Assembly: GCA_046538075.1 (NCBI GenBank)
Contig: JBKHJN010000010.1
Location: forward strand, 12,020-76,019
Direction of reading: 5' to 3'
Source of the DNA: Desulfobacca_B sp046538075
GTDB lineage: Bacteria; Desulfobacterota; Desulfobaccia; Desulfobaccales; Desulfobaccaceae
DNA length: 64,000 nucleotides
Translations under genes and position numbers: made by a program
Notes under the pieces: model-generated
Database searches by the model: none
What the model was told of the DNA's origin: nothing
What the model saw: only the letters and a program-made list of their open reading frames with translations
Part shown: one piece after another, positions 44,496 through 53,747 of the stretch
How positions within the stretch are numbered: position 1 is the stretch's first letter
Layout of the letters: the number at the start of each line of letters is the position of its first letter

Positions 44496-45587
44496 ATGCC
44501 TGCAATTGATTATCATCTGGCTCGAGATTTGCTGGAAAAATCCATACTTGCAGCTGAAAAAGCCGTTCTCCAAGGGGTTGCCCTACCCGTAAGGGACGAC
44601 ATCCAGACTGCTTTACAGACTCTGTTCCGATCTAAAACCCAGGCCTATCGTGAAGTCCTGTTAGGTTGTACTTTAGCCAGAATATTGGATAAATCTATTA
44701 ATATCCGCCAACCATACACAGATCTGGGGCCAAACGCCTTCAGTGGTCGCAGCCTCGATGAAAAGGTTATAAATCCCTTTTTACATGAAAAGCGTATTCC
44801 ATCAACTCATGGCCCCTATCTAAGTGTATTCCGACGCTTGGTCCGCTTTGATCTGAGTACACGGGATGGCTTAAGAGATAAAAAAGGTTATGATGCTTTC
44901 CTTAGTCTTTTAAATTACTTAGAATCAAATTCAGCTGATGCTGAACTCGGAAATTTTTTGCAATACCTATTATACAATTTTGTTAAATTGCGGGAAGACG
45001 CTGAAATAACGCTTTTTAAGCCACAAAGGCTTAGCCTGGACCAATACGACACCTTGATTTCCGGTCTGCTTAATACTCCCAGCGGCGGTAGATTTCCCTT
45101 GATCTTAGTAGTAGCTACCTTTTTTACCATTAAGCATTTCTTTGGCTTGCAAAATTGGACAATAAATTCGCAAGAAATTAATGTCGCTGATGTTGCCTCG
45201 GGCGCGGGTGGTGATATAACCATTACCAGCCAGGGGCAGACGCTTATGGCGGTTGAAGTAACCGAACGCCCAGTGGACAGATCGCGAGTTGTGGCAACCT
45301 TTAATACAAAAATCGCCCCTGCCGGAATTGAGGATTATCTGTTCTGTTTAAAAACTCCTCCTCCCTCCTCGGAAACCATGGAGCAGGCTCGACAATATTT
45401 CGCCCAGGGTCATGAAGTAAATTTCGTCGAAATCAAAAATTGGATTTTAATGTTGCTGGCTACCATTGGCAAAGCTGGAAGGGCATTGTTTAATAAAGAG
45501 ATGATGAGGCTATTAGAAGAACCACATGTTCCTAAACTTATCAAAATAGCCTGGAACGAGCAACTTAATAAAATATTCGCTACTTAA
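44496..45587 (+). CDS. Restriction endonuclease, SacI-family-like
   Basis: A 363-residue soluble protein. Features matching my knowledge of the SacI restriction endonuclease family are the N-terminal helical region, NAFSGRSLDEKVINPFL, and a C-terminal core FPLILVVATFFTIKHFF...NVADVASGAGGDITI...LMAVEVTERPVDRSRV. The latter may be a PD-(D/E)xK-type site with Asp in GGDITI and Glu in AVEVTE; the usual lysine would be threonine. The 15-nt gap to the methylase supports a type II system. The gene is very AT-rich (45121-45180 has 17 G+C of 60), unlike purL (47281-47340 has 39 of 60). Confidence 0.75.
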   Translation: MPAIDYHLARDLLEKSILAAEKAVLQGVALPVRDDIQTALQTLFRSKTQAYREVLLGCTLARILDKSINIRQPYTDLGPNAFSGRSLDEKVINPFLHEKRIPSTHGPYLSVFRRLVRFDLSTRDGLRDKKGYDAFLSLLNYLESNSADAELGNFLQYLLYNFVKLREDAEITLFKPQRLSLDQYDTLISGLLNTPSGGRFPLILVVATFFTIKHFFGLQNWTINSQEINVADVASGAGGDITITSQGQTLMAVEVTERPVDRSRVVATFNTKIAPAGIEDYLFCLKTPPPSSETMEQARQYFAQGHEVNFVEIKNWILMLLATIGKAGRALFNKEMMRLLEEPHVPKLIKIAWNEQLNKIFAT

Positions 45588-45589
45588 CT

Positions 45590-46120
45590 ATGGGTATCCA
45601 GGATATGGAAATTAAGCCTTCGCTGGTGCCGGCCAAACGGATTGAACAGTCCATCATATTGATCCGCGGCGAAAAAGTTATCCTGGATGCCGATTTGGCC
45701 AGGCTTTATGAGGTTGAAACCCGTGTTTTGGTCCAGGCCGTTAAACGCCACCGGGACCGCTTTCCCAACGATTTCATGTTTCAACTTACCAAAGAGGAAT
45801 TTGACCTCTTGAGATCACAATCTGTGAGCTCAAGGCAGTGGGGCGGCCGCCGTTATCCGCCTTATGCCTTTACCGAACAAGGGGTGGCGATGCTCTCCAG
45901 CGTGCTCAACAGCCCTAGGGCGATCCAGGTCAATATCGAAATCATCCGCACCTTTATTCGGCTGCGTCGGATGCTGGCCGCCCATAAAGAGCTGGCCCAA
46001 AAACTGGCGGCCCTGGAAAAAAAATACGATGCCCAGTTCCAGATCGTCTTTGAGGCTATCCATCAACTCATGACCCCGCCGGCGCCCAAACGCCGCCGCA
46101 TCGGCTTTCTGGGGGAGTGA
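45590..46120 (+). CDS. ORF6N-domain protein
   Basis: A 176-residue protein with an N-terminal ORF6N domain (IILIRGEKVILDADLARLYEVETRVL, shown here as its core; FPNDFMFQLTKEEFDLL; YAFTEQGVAMLSSVL) and a C-terminal coiled-coil of about 50 residues. ORF6N proteins are phage antirepressor-like DNA-binding proteins spread by mobile elements. It begins two bases after the nuclease stop, so it is co-transcribed with the restriction module. Its base composition is less AT-rich than the nuclease, so it may have a separate origin. Confidence 0.85.
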   Translation: MGIQDMEIKPSLVPAKRIEQSIILIRGEKVILDADLARLYEVETRVLVQAVKRHRDRFPNDFMFQLTKEEFDLLRSQSVSSRQWGGRRYPPYAFTEQGVAMLSSVLNSPRAIQVNIEIIRTFIRLRRMLAAHKELAQKLAALEKKYDAQFQIVFEAIHQLMTPPAPKRRRIGFLGE

Positions 46121-46197
46121 ATAATAAATTGTAATCTGAAGCTTGGGAATCAGAATAATTTTACCAGAGGCTCTATCGGGATTATAGAAGGAAAGCA

Positions 46198-49185
46198 ATG
46201 GTAGCGCGATTAGAAATCACCTGGCGGCCGGAACTGGTGGATGCCGAAGGCCAAGGCATCCGGCGCAAAGCCCGCGAATATTTTGGCCTGGAATTCTCCC
46301 GGGTGCGGGTCATCCACATCCTGACCATCGATGCTGATTTGTCGGAGGGCGAACTGGAGGCCATCCGCACCCAGATCTTTACCAATCCGGTGACCCAGAT
46401 TTCCAGTTATCAACCGCTGGCCGACCGGTTTGATTGGGCCGTCTGGGTAGGGCTGCGGCCCGGGGTGCGAGACAACCCGGGGGCCACGGCCATGGAGGCC
46501 ATCGAAGCCTTCCGGGGCCGGCCGCTGGAATCAGGGGCGGCAGTCTATACCTCCAAATTATACCTCTTTGAAGGGGCCGGCATTTCTTCCGGGGATGTTG
46601 CCCGGGTGGCTCAGGAAATGCTGGCCAACGATATTATCCAGGAATTTCGGGTGTATTCTCAGAACGACTGGGACCCGCAGCGCGGCATCGGGTTGATCAT
46701 CCCCCAGGTGCGGCTCGATCATCAGCCCACGGTCACCACCTTCAATATCGACAGCGACGCCACTTTGAAAAATCTTAGCGAGGCCCGCCAGTTGGCCCTG
46801 CAGGAGCAGGATATCCCGGTGATCCGGGCCTATTATCTGCGACCGGAAGTTCAGGCCCGCCGCGCCGCCCTGGGGCTCGGCCTGCCCACCGACGTTGAAC
46901 TGGAATATATCGCCCAGGCCCGCAGCGATCACTGCAATCACAACACCTTCCGGGGGATGTTTCATTATCACGACCGGGCCACGGGCGAGCAGATTGCGGT
47001 TAACAGCCTGTTCAAGACCTGCATCGAAGAACCCACCCTAAAGCTGGCCCAGCAAAAGCCTTGGGTGGTCTCGGTGCTCTGGGATAATGCCGGGGTCGGC
47101 CGCTTTGACGACGACTACAGTTATGTGATTACCGGTGAAACCCACAATTCGCCCTCTAATATGGAGGCTTACGGCGGCGCGCTGACCGGCATCGTCGGGG
47201 TCTATCGGGATCCGCTGGGCACCGGCAAAGGCTCCAAGCTGATTGCCGGCCTTTACGGCTATTGCGTCGGCCCCCGGGAATATCAGGGCCCTTTGCAGCC
47301 CCATCTGCACCCCCGGCGGCTGCTGGACGGGGTCATTGAAGGGGTCAAAGACGGCGGCAATAAAAGCGGCATTCCCACCCCGCTGGGAGTGCTCTATTTT
47401 GATCCCAGCTACCTGGGCAAGTGTCTGGTGTTCGTCGCCGCCCTGGGATTGATGCCCCATAAAATCCAGGGGGCGGATGCAGCCCGAAAAACCACTTCGC
47501 CGGATGATTTGATTATCATGTGCGGCGGCCGGGTGGGCAAAGATGGCATCCACGGAGTGACCGCTTCCTCCGAGGTCTACGGCGCTCATACCCCGGCCGG
47601 GCATGTGCAGATCGGCGACCCGTATACTCAGAAAAAGATGCATGATTTCCTCCTCGAAGCCCGTGACCAGGGCTATATTGCCTTCATTACCGACTGCGGC
47701 GGCGGCGGCCTGTCCTCGGCGGTGGGTGAATCGGCCCGCTGGTCTAACGGCTGTGAGGTCTGGTTGGACCGGGTGCCGCTAAAATATGAGGGCCTGGATC
47801 AGTGGGAAATCTGGGTTTCCGAATCACAGGAGCGTATGGTGGTGGCAGTGCGCCCTGAACATGAGGCCAAGTTTCTGACCCTGGCCGCCCAACATGCGGT
47901 CGAAGCCACGGTGATTGGCCGCTATACCGACTCCAGGGCGGTGCATCTGCGCTACCAGGATCAGACCTGCGCCTGCATTGACCTCGATTTTCTCCAGGCT
48001 GATTTTCCACAGTGGCAGTTCCAGGCCGAGTGGATCCCGCCCGCGGCCCGCGGGTTGACCGAACCGGTGCTGGGAGAGGCTCAGGACCACACCGCCCTGC
48101 TCCATACTATGCTGGATCGACCCAATCTCTGTTCCCGGGAGTGGATTGCCCGGCAATACGATCATGAAGTCCAGGGCGGCAGCGTCATCAAACCTCTGGT
48201 CGGCAAGCAGGCCGATGTCCTCAGTGACGCGGTGGTAGTGCGCCCCCGGCTGGAATCCTGGCTCGGCTTGGCCCTGAGTCAGGCCCTTATTCCGGCCTAT
48301 GCCCGGATTGACGCCTATCATATGACCGCAGCTACTATTGATGAGGCAGTGCGCCGAGTCCTGGCGGTGGGGGGTGGTCTGGAGCAGATCTCCGGAGTGG
48401 ATAATTTCTGTTGGCCTAATATTCAGTACGATCCGGTCAAAAATCCGGACGGCAAATTTAAGGCCGCCCAACTGGTGCGGGCCAACTGGGCCCTGCGCGA
48501 CCTGTGTCTGGCCTACGGCATTCCCTTGTTGTCCGGCAAAGACAGCATGTATATCGATGGCCACCTGGCCGGGGCGTTTGGCGAAAGCCACAAAGTATCG
48601 GGATTGCCGACGCTGTTGTTCACTGCGGTCAGCCTAGTCCCGGATGTCCGGCACTGCCTGACCCTGGACCTGAAAGCCCCCGGCGACCTGATCTACCTGG
48701 TGGGGGAGACCAGGGATGAACTGGGGGGCTCAGAGTATTATGAACTGATGGGATACGTCGGACTGCAGGTGCCTCAAGTGCATCCGGCTGAGTTCCTGGC
48801 TGTCTATCAGGCGCTAGCCCAGGCGATAAACGAGGGCATACCGGCCTCTATGCATGGCATTTACCGGGGCGGACTGGCCGTCCATCTGGCGCTCCCGGCC
48901 ATGGCCGCCGAGTTGGGACTAGAGGTCGACCTGACCCCGGTGGCCCAGGGAAAAAGCCATGCTGTCGCCCTGTATTCGGAATCGGCCGGCCGCTTGCTGG
49001 TCAGCGTCGCCCCGGCCGACCGGACCCGCTTTGAGGGCCTGATGCAAGCCCAGCCCCTGACTTTGCTGGGGCAGGTCCGGGCCGATGACCGGTTTGTGGT
49101 CCGGCGCCAGGACGAATTACTCATTCAGGCCTCCGTTTTTGATCTGAAAGCCAGTTGGCAGAGGCGCTTTGGGGGATTAATCTGA
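46198..49185 (+). CDS. purL: Phosphoribosylformylglycinamidine synthase, PurS-PurL fusion
   Basis: Fourth step of purine synthesis: ATP-dependent amidation of FGAR. The 995-residue protein starts with a PurS-like region (residues 1-170, with SKLYLFEGAGISSGDVARVA), then the PurL core with AQARSDHCNHNTFRG, ETHNSPSNMEAYGGALTGI, GRVGKDGIHGVTASSEV and the second half SGKDSMYIDGH. There is no C-terminal glutaminase domain, so a separate PurQ is needed and is not in the window. Such fusions occur in Desulfobacterota and relatives. AAGGAAAGC precedes the ATG. Confidence 0.92.
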   Translation: MVARLEITWRPELVDAEGQGIRRKAREYFGLEFSRVRVIHILTIDADLSEGELEAIRTQIFTNPVTQISSYQPLADRFDWAVWVGLRPGVRDNPGATAMEAIEAFRGRPLESGAAVYTSKLYLFEGAGISSGDVARVAQEMLANDIIQEFRVYSQNDWDPQRGIGLIIPQVRLDHQPTVTTFNIDSDATLKNLSEARQLALQEQDIPVIRAYYLRPEVQARRAALGLGLPTDVELEYIAQARSDHCNHNTFRGMFHYHDRATGEQIAVNSLFKTCIEEPTLKLAQQKPWVVSVLWDNAGVGRFDDDYSYVITGETHNSPSNMEAYGGALTGIVGVYRDPLGTGKGSKLIAGLYGYCVGPREYQGPLQPHLHPRRLLDGVIEGVKDGGNKSGIPTPLGVLYFDPSYLGKCLVFVAALGLMPHKIQGADAARKTTSPDDLIIMCGGRVGKDGIHGVTASSEVYGAHTPAGHVQIGDPYTQKKMHDFLLEARDQGYIAFITDCGGGGLSSAVGESARWSNGCEVWLDRVPLKYEGLDQWEIWVSESQERMVVAVRPEHEAKFLTLAAQHAVEATVIGRYTDSRAVHLRYQDQTCACIDLDFLQADFPQWQFQAEWIPPAARGLTEPVLGEAQDHTALLHTMLDRPNLCSREWIARQYDHEVQGGSVIKPLVGKQADVLSDAVVVRPRLESWLGLALSQALIPAYARIDAYHMTAATIDEAVRRVLAVGGGLEQISGVDNFCWPNIQYDPVKNPDGKFKAAQLVRANWALRDLCLAYGIPLLSGKDSMYIDGHLAGAFGESHKVSGLPTLLFTAVSLVPDVRHCLTLDLKAPGDLIYLVGETRDELGGSEYYELMGYVGLQVPQVHPAEFLAVYQALAQAINEGIPASMHGIYRGGLAVHLALPAMAAELGLEVDLTPVAQGKSHAVALYSESAGRLLVSVAPADRTRFEGLMQAQPLTLLGQVRADDRFVVRRQDELLIQASVFDLKASWQRRFGGLI

Positions 49186-49265
49186 AATTTTGGGGGCTAC
49201 CGGCGTCGGGGCGTCCCGGCAGGTGCCCCTACTCTAAGCCATTGGATCTGTGGAGCTAAATTGTT

Positions 49266-49688
49266 ATGCATGCCGAAATGCTGGTTTTGCGTTTTTCTCG
49301 AGCAGTGGTAGATCAACCGATCATCTATCGGTTAGTGAAAGATTATGATTTGGAGTTTAACCTGCTCAAGGCCACCATTTATCCCCGCAAAGAAGGGGTT
49401 ATCGTCATGGAGCTCCGGGGCCACCCGGAGAACTTCCGCAAGGGAGTGAGATATCTAAAAACTTCCGGAGTAGAAGTCCATCGCGTGGCCAGCGAAGTGC
49501 GCCGCAACGAAGAGCGTTGCTATCAATGTGGGGTCTGCACCGCGGTCTGCCCCACCGGAGCCCTGTCCATCCTCCGGCCCGGCATGGAGGTGGTGTTTGA
49601 TCCGGAAAAATGCAGCGCCTGCGAATTATGCTGTCCGGTCTGTCCGGCCCGGGCCATGGAAGTTAGAATTAATCGGACCGCGGTCTAA
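49266..49688 (+). CDS. NIL-domain di-[4Fe-4S] ferredoxin
   Basis: A 140-residue protein. The N-terminal NIL domain (residues 1-80, IIYRLVKDYDLEFNLLKATI) is a small ligand-binding fold also found in MetN. The C-terminus has two 4Fe-4S motifs (RCYQCGVCTAVCPTGAL and KCSACELCCPVCPARAM). NIL-ferredoxins are common in methanogens and sulfate reducers, and are linked to sulfur/homocysteine metabolism. It lies 80 nt after purL, with a GC-rich possible hairpin (49208-49229) between. Confidence 0.9.
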   Translation: MHAEMLVLRFSRAVVDQPIIYRLVKDYDLEFNLLKATIYPRKEGVIVMELRGHPENFRKGVRYLKTSGVEVHRVASEVRRNEERCYQCGVCTAVCPTGALSILRPGMEVVFDPEKCSACELCCPVCPARAMEVRINRTAV

Positions 49689-49852
49689 ATAGCGCCCGGC
49701 GCCCCTGGCCTTCCACTATTAAATTCCTGGACCCCTCGCAATCCGGTGGGAAGATTGAGGATCAAGGTTAAACCTGTTAGGAAATGGGGAAGGCCCTTTA
49801 TCCTTGCCTCTGGCTGGATCGTTAAATCCCAACTTATCTTCTTATGAAACAA

Positions 49853-49879
49853 TTGACTTTATAAGCAGCATGCTATAAT
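49853..49879 (+). promoter_or_regulatory. Predicted strong sigma70 promoter of the 49929-50804 unit
   Basis: TTGACT (49853-49858), a 15-base spacer and a perfect TATAAT (49874-49879), 50 bases before the first ATG. The spacer is shorter than optimal. Confidence 0.5.
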
Positions 49880-49928
49880 CTAGAATTACCTTCCATTTAA
49901 CGAACTTTAAACTGCCAGCAGCATAATT

Positions 49929-50159
49929 ATGACTATCACCTGCATGTACTGCCAGACAAATTCCATTCAGTCAGTTGCAGAGCACACCAGGGTAAAAGGC
50001 CAAGGTTGGCCTCCCTGGCTTCAGCAGGGTTTTGAAGTCATCAAAGCGGCGGCAGAAGGGATTGATCTAGTGCAGTATTTAAACGATGGAACTGAGGCGG
50101 GGTATAAATTCTCCTCCAGACCGCCCTTATTGCTAACGGCCACAAGCCAGGGACACTAG
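49929..50159 (+). CDS. Hypothetical small protein with N-terminal CxxC
   Basis: A 76-residue protein starting MTITCMYCQTNSIQ. The single CMYC pair could be half of a metal site or a redox pair. There is no signal peptide or membrane helix, and I recognise no domain. It has its own strong promoter and is followed after three bases by the next gene, so the two are coupled. It could be a short regulator of the partner protein, as inference only. Confidence 0.55.
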   Translation: MTITCMYCQTNSIQSVAEHTRVKGQGWPPWLQQGFEVIKAAAEGIDLVQYLNDGTEAGYKFSSRPPLLLTATSQGH

Positions 50160-50162
50160 ACC

Positions 50163-50804
50163 ATGAGAAGACTGTTTAGGTTCTTACGCAGGGATCGGGA
50201 GAACCTCAAGGGCATACTCAAGGTATTTTTTCTGTCCTCGGATCTGATGGTGCCCCAGATTCAATGGAAAACTAGCCGAGATGCGGGGAGCGACACAGTC
50301 TGTCTGGTAATTCATTATTATGCCCGGATTCTCTACGAACTGGCTGAACTTAATGAAAACCGCGTTGCTCGGGAACTGATAGATTTTGTCACCCGTATTG
50401 CCCGGCGGCTCATGAGTCTAGGCGGCCCTGAGCGGCGCTTCCAGATTCCCTTGGGGAAATTAAAATTGGGACAATCTCTTAAGCAACCGGTCGAGCGCCT
50501 TTATGAAGCAAAGTTTTTTGCCCTGGGAGGCAGTAACTACCGGCTGGATTTTCACGGGGTGATCGGCAAGGAAAATTACTTTCTTCCGGCCAGTGTTTTG
50601 GGTCTGCTGCAATTCTGTATCGACAACCTGAGCGAAGAACACCTGACCCGCCTGGCCCAGGGATTGGAACGGCTCCACTATTTTTACCGTTACCGGCAGG
50701 ATTTCTGGGAAGGAGCCGGCCTGTGCCGCGGCCCGGCGTTTGCTATTGGAAGTGAAAAAATCTCCGAATCACAACTGCCGGAACAATTAAATCCGGTGGA
50801 ATAA
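50163..50804 (+). CDS. Hypothetical protein, uncharacterised
   Basis: A 213-residue soluble protein with a basic N-terminus (MRRLFRFLRRDRENLKG) and mostly helical sequence (YYARILYELAELNENRVARE, IDFVTRIARRLMSLG). A later part reads KFFALGGSNYRLDFHGVIGK. No known domain or catalytic motif is visible. It is coupled to the small CxxC protein upstream and ends 11 nt before the convergent SHOCT-like gene. Confidence 0.65.
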   Translation: MRRLFRFLRRDRENLKGILKVFFLSSDLMVPQIQWKTSRDAGSDTVCLVIHYYARILYELAELNENRVARELIDFVTRIARRLMSLGGPERRFQIPLGKLKLGQSLKQPVERLYEAKFFALGGSNYRLDFHGVIGKENYFLPASVLGLLQFCIDNLSEEHLTRLAQGLERLHYFYRYRQDFWEGAGLCRGPAFAIGSEKISESQLPEQLNPVE

Positions 50805-50815
50805 CAACCGGGCGC

Positions 50816-51439
50816 TCAGACCTCGGTGGCTTTGGCGGAAGCGGAATTATCATTCAAACTATCCATCAGCCGGTTGCGTATCTGGTCAAACTCTTCGCAG
50901 CTGATGACGCCGGAGTCGCGCAAACGGATATACCCCTCCAATTCCCGCCGCAGTTGACCCAATGCCAAAGCAGCACCATCATCGGGCAGGGTTGAAGCGT
51001 CAATAGCCACCGACGACGGCGCCTCCAGGGCCAAGGGCTCGGAACTCCGGTAAGGCAGGGCCACCGGGGTGGGGTAGCGATTGCCATGATACCGGAAGGT
51101 AAGCAGCCCATTTAACAGCGAGACCTCTACATCTTTGCCGTCCTTGGCTGCCTCGGCAACAATATCTTTAAACTCAGACCCTTGGGCCGCCATCTTGGCC
51201 TTGATCTGGCCCCATTTGCGGTAGAGGCGCCAGAAGCCCAATGCCATGAGCACGGCCAGGCCAGCGATAATCCAGGTGCTGAAGCCCAAAATTCCGGTTA
51301 GCCAGACCAGGGCCACGATCAGAATAAAAGGGATGGCAATTAGAAACAGTAGCAGGCTGTAGAAATTCATCATATTAGAGAACGAACCGATCTGCGGCGC
51401 TTCTCCCTTGGTGCTCACCCTAGAAAAGAATTTTCCCAT
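50816..51439 (-). CDS. Membrane protein with C-terminal SHOCT-like module
   Basis: A 207-residue protein with two adjacent transmembrane helices (LLLFLIAIPFILIVALVWL and TWIIAGLAVLMALGFW), a short cytoplasmic helix and a beta segment (VEVSLLNGLLTFRYHGNRYP). The C-terminal SHOCT-like motif reads LEGYIRLRDSGVISCEEFDQIRN when its parts are joined. SHOCT motifs end many small membrane-associated proteins; function is unknown. A GGGAATTATT leader shows no strong ribosome binding site. Confidence 0.68.
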   Translation of the reverse strand: MGKFFSRVSTKGEAPQIGSFSNMMNFYSLLLFLIAIPFILIVALVWLTGILGFSTWIIAGLAVLMALGFWRLYRKWGQIKAKMAAQGSEFKDIVAEAAKDGKDVEVSLLNGLLTFRYHGNRYPTPVALPYRSSEPLALEAPSSVAIDASTLPDDGAALALGQLRRELEGYIRLRDSGVISCEEFDQIRNRLMDSLNDNSASAKATEV

Positions 51440-51633
51440 AATAATCCCTGCTTAATTAACTCCTTCATAATATATTAAGGTTTATGACCAGGAATTGCAA
51501 TTATTTTTGACCTCATCTTGGGTTTATCGGTAATTCAGGGCAGGATGCTGATCGGGCCGAGATGCGGGTCTAGCCGCAAAACTGCTCGCCTCTGGCCGAA
51601 AAGGAAAAAATGTAATTTCCGAAGCAAAACCGC

Positions 51634-53052
51634 CTATTCTTCCCCGGCAGCAAAAAAGCACCAATAAGCCTTATAGGTCATATAAAGATCGCCTTTGGAA
51701 GCCACTTCAAAGGGCGAGTGCATGGACAACAACGGGGTGCCGCAGTCAATGATATCCATGCCGTGGATAGCCAAAAACTTGGCAATGGTACCGCCCCCGC
51801 CTTCATCGACTTTTCCCAGTTCTCCGGCCTGCCAGACCACGCCCCCGCGGTTGAAAATGCGCCTGATCCACCCAACGTATTCGGCATGAGCATCATTGGC
51901 CATATACTTGCCGCCGTGGCCGGTGAATTTGGTCAGGCAGACGCCGTAGCCCATCCGGGCCACATTATGCTTTTCATAAACCTCGGGCCAGTCGGGGTCC
52001 AAGGCGCCGTTCACATCAGCCGAGATCGCCCGCGAGGCCATCAGCGCCGGCTGCCGGGCCTCCCGCCCCTCCCCCTGGCGCTGCAACATTTGGGTCACCA
52101 ATTCAGCCAGCAGGCAGCTTTTGGCTGAAGTGTTGCCATCGCTGCCAATCTCTTCCTTATCCACAAACAGGGCTAGACAGGTGAAGGCCGGGTCTTGGAC
52201 TGCGAAGATGGCCTCCAGCGTGGCATAGGCACAGGCCCGGTCGTCCTGGCCGTAGCCGCCGATCAGACTCCGATCCCAGCCCAGGTCCCGGGCCCGGCCG
52301 GCCGGCACTACTTCCAACTCTGCACTCACCAAATCTTCTTCCTGCAGGCCGTAATTTTCGGAAAGCAGATGCAACAGATGGAGCTTAAACCGTTCTTTGG
52401 TGTCATCATTGCCATAGGGAAGAGAACCGGCTAAAACATTGAGCTTTTCTCCTATAAAGGCCTCATCCACCTTTTTATCCATCTGAACCTTGCGGGCCAG
52501 GTGGGGCAGCAGATCGCAGATGGTAAACACCGGGTCGGAATCCTCCTCGCCGACCCGCAGCGTCACGGTTTCGCCATTCTCTTTTAAGATTACCCCGTGC
52601 AGGGCCAGGGGGCGGGCCAGCCACTGGTATTTTTTGATGCCGCCATAATAGTGGGTCTTTAAAAAAGTCAGATCAGCCTCTTCATAGATAGGATATTGCT
52701 TGAGATCAAGGCGGGGGGAATCAATGTGAGCGGCAATGATGCGCAATCCCTGCCGTAAGGGCCGCGTTCCCAGGACCATCAAGGCAATGCTTTTGCCCCG
52801 ATAATTAAGATAAAATTTGGAGCCTGATTGACCGTCGGCCAGGTTGACAAATCCCCGTTCCTGGGCCTGGCGCTGGATTTCCACAACCGCCTGGCGCTCG
52901 GTCTTGGCCACATCTAAAAAGTTCTTGTAGCGCTCGGCATAAGCCAGGATTGGCGGCCGTTCAATGGCAGCGACCCGATCCCATACCAAACTGGGCTTCA
53001 CCGCCAGTCGGTCACGGAGCTGTTGAATTTCATCTTTGGTGGGGTTTTTCAT
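51634..53052 (-). CDS. M18 family aminopeptidase
   Basis: A 472-residue di-zinc aminopeptidase. Metal ligands are visible in IIAAHIDSPRLDLK (His), IGGYGQDDRACAYATLEAI (bridging Asp), LFVDKEEIGSDGNTSAKSC (base and ligand Glu) and near the C-terminus LLSMHSPFEVASKGDL (His). Family members form cytosolic dodecamers and remove N-terminal residues, often acidic ones. AAGGAGAAG precedes the ATG. It appears monocistronic. Confidence 0.9.
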   Translation of the reverse strand: MKNPTKDEIQQLRDRLAVKPSLVWDRVAAIERPPILAYAERYKNFLDVAKTERQAVVEIQRQAQERGFVNLADGQSGSKFYLNYRGKSIALMVLGTRPLRQGLRIIAAHIDSPRLDLKQYPIYEEADLTFLKTHYYGGIKKYQWLARPLALHGVILKENGETVTLRVGEEDSDPVFTICDLLPHLARKVQMDKKVDEAFIGEKLNVLAGSLPYGNDDTKERFKLHLLHLLSENYGLQEEDLVSAELEVVPAGRARDLGWDRSLIGGYGQDDRACAYATLEAIFAVQDPAFTCLALFVDKEEIGSDGNTSAKSCLLAELVTQMLQRQGEGREARQPALMASRAISADVNGALDPDWPEVYEKHNVARMGYGVCLTKFTGHGGKYMANDAHAEYVGWIRRIFNRGGVVWQAGELGKVDEGGGGTIAKFLAIHGMDIIDCGTPLLSMHSPFEVASKGDLYMTYKAYWCFFAAGEE

Positions 53053-53562
53053 TCGATCTTCTCCTTGCTAACTTAGCACATAAGCCCTAGTCGACAGCCT
53101 GAGGATATTCAGACCAACCTAGGTTGAGTTTTTGGCAACCGGCGGTCGGTTGATGATTTTTCAATTACCCAAAGAATCAATTAGTTATATCTTGACCGGC
53201 TAAAATTTGCGGGCTATCATCTGAAAGGCAACCTGGTCAGGGCTGTTCCGGACTGGCCCGGTAAAACTTAGATGAGCCGGGCCCGCCTTTAAATTAAGCG
53301 TTAATCGGGGCAAATTCAAGAATTATCCAGACTTAACTCCATACTACTTGAAACTTTGACACTGGAAGATATCATGAAACCCGAACCAAGACAAGTCAGG
53401 GTATTTCCTGTGGCGGAACCCGGCTCCGGCCATCCCGGCGGTTGGCGTCCAGCAACCGCTCTGCCTTGACTTAAGCATGGAAAAGATATAGATTTAATTT
53501 AGCTCTGGCAGCGTTATTCAGGTTGACAACCAAGTAGCAACGATTTAACTTGAACCAGGCGG
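53053..53562. other. 510-bp intergenic region before tRNA-Leu
   Basis: No convincing gene. It contains a 31-codon frame (53374-53469) with a passable GGAAG but no recognisable product, and the tRNA-Leu promoter at its right end. Confidence 0.6.
53523..53551 (+). promoter_or_regulatory. Predicted tRNA-Leu promoter
   Basis: A perfect TTGACA (53523-53528), a 17-base spacer and TAACTT (53546-53551), 11 bases before the mature tRNA. Confidence 0.5.
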
Positions 53563-53646
53563 GCGAGAGTGGCGGAATTTGGCAGACGCGCTGGACTTAG
53601 GATCCAGAGGGCAACCGTGGGGGTTCGAGTCCCCCCTCTCGCACCA
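53563..53646 (+). tRNA. tRNA-Leu (anticodon UAG)
   Basis: 84 nt including an encoded CCA. The acceptor stem GCGAGAG pairs with CTCTCGC. The anticodon loop CTTAGGA gives UAG. A long variable arm is present, and the T loop TTCGAGT is canonical. This is a class II tRNA, as expected for leucine. No terminator lies between it and the trigger factor gene. Confidence 0.95.
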
Positions 53647-53747
53647 AGATCGGCAGGAGTAGAGTCATCGGGATGCAAATCTGAGTGCTAGGGTCTTAGG
53701 TCGGCGGCGATAAGGATGATATACCTCATGGGAAGATGGATTGTTCT

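Noticed and set aside
43602..45587. Interpreting the methylase/nuclease pair as a DpnII/MboI-type GATC system
   Set aside because: The methylase class would allow it, but the nuclease resembles the SacI family rather than DpnII or MboI, so the target is left open.
53374..53469. 31-codon frame upstream of tRNA-Leu with GGAAG before its ATG
   Set aside because: It is too short, with no recognisable sequence features and no conservation evidence available.
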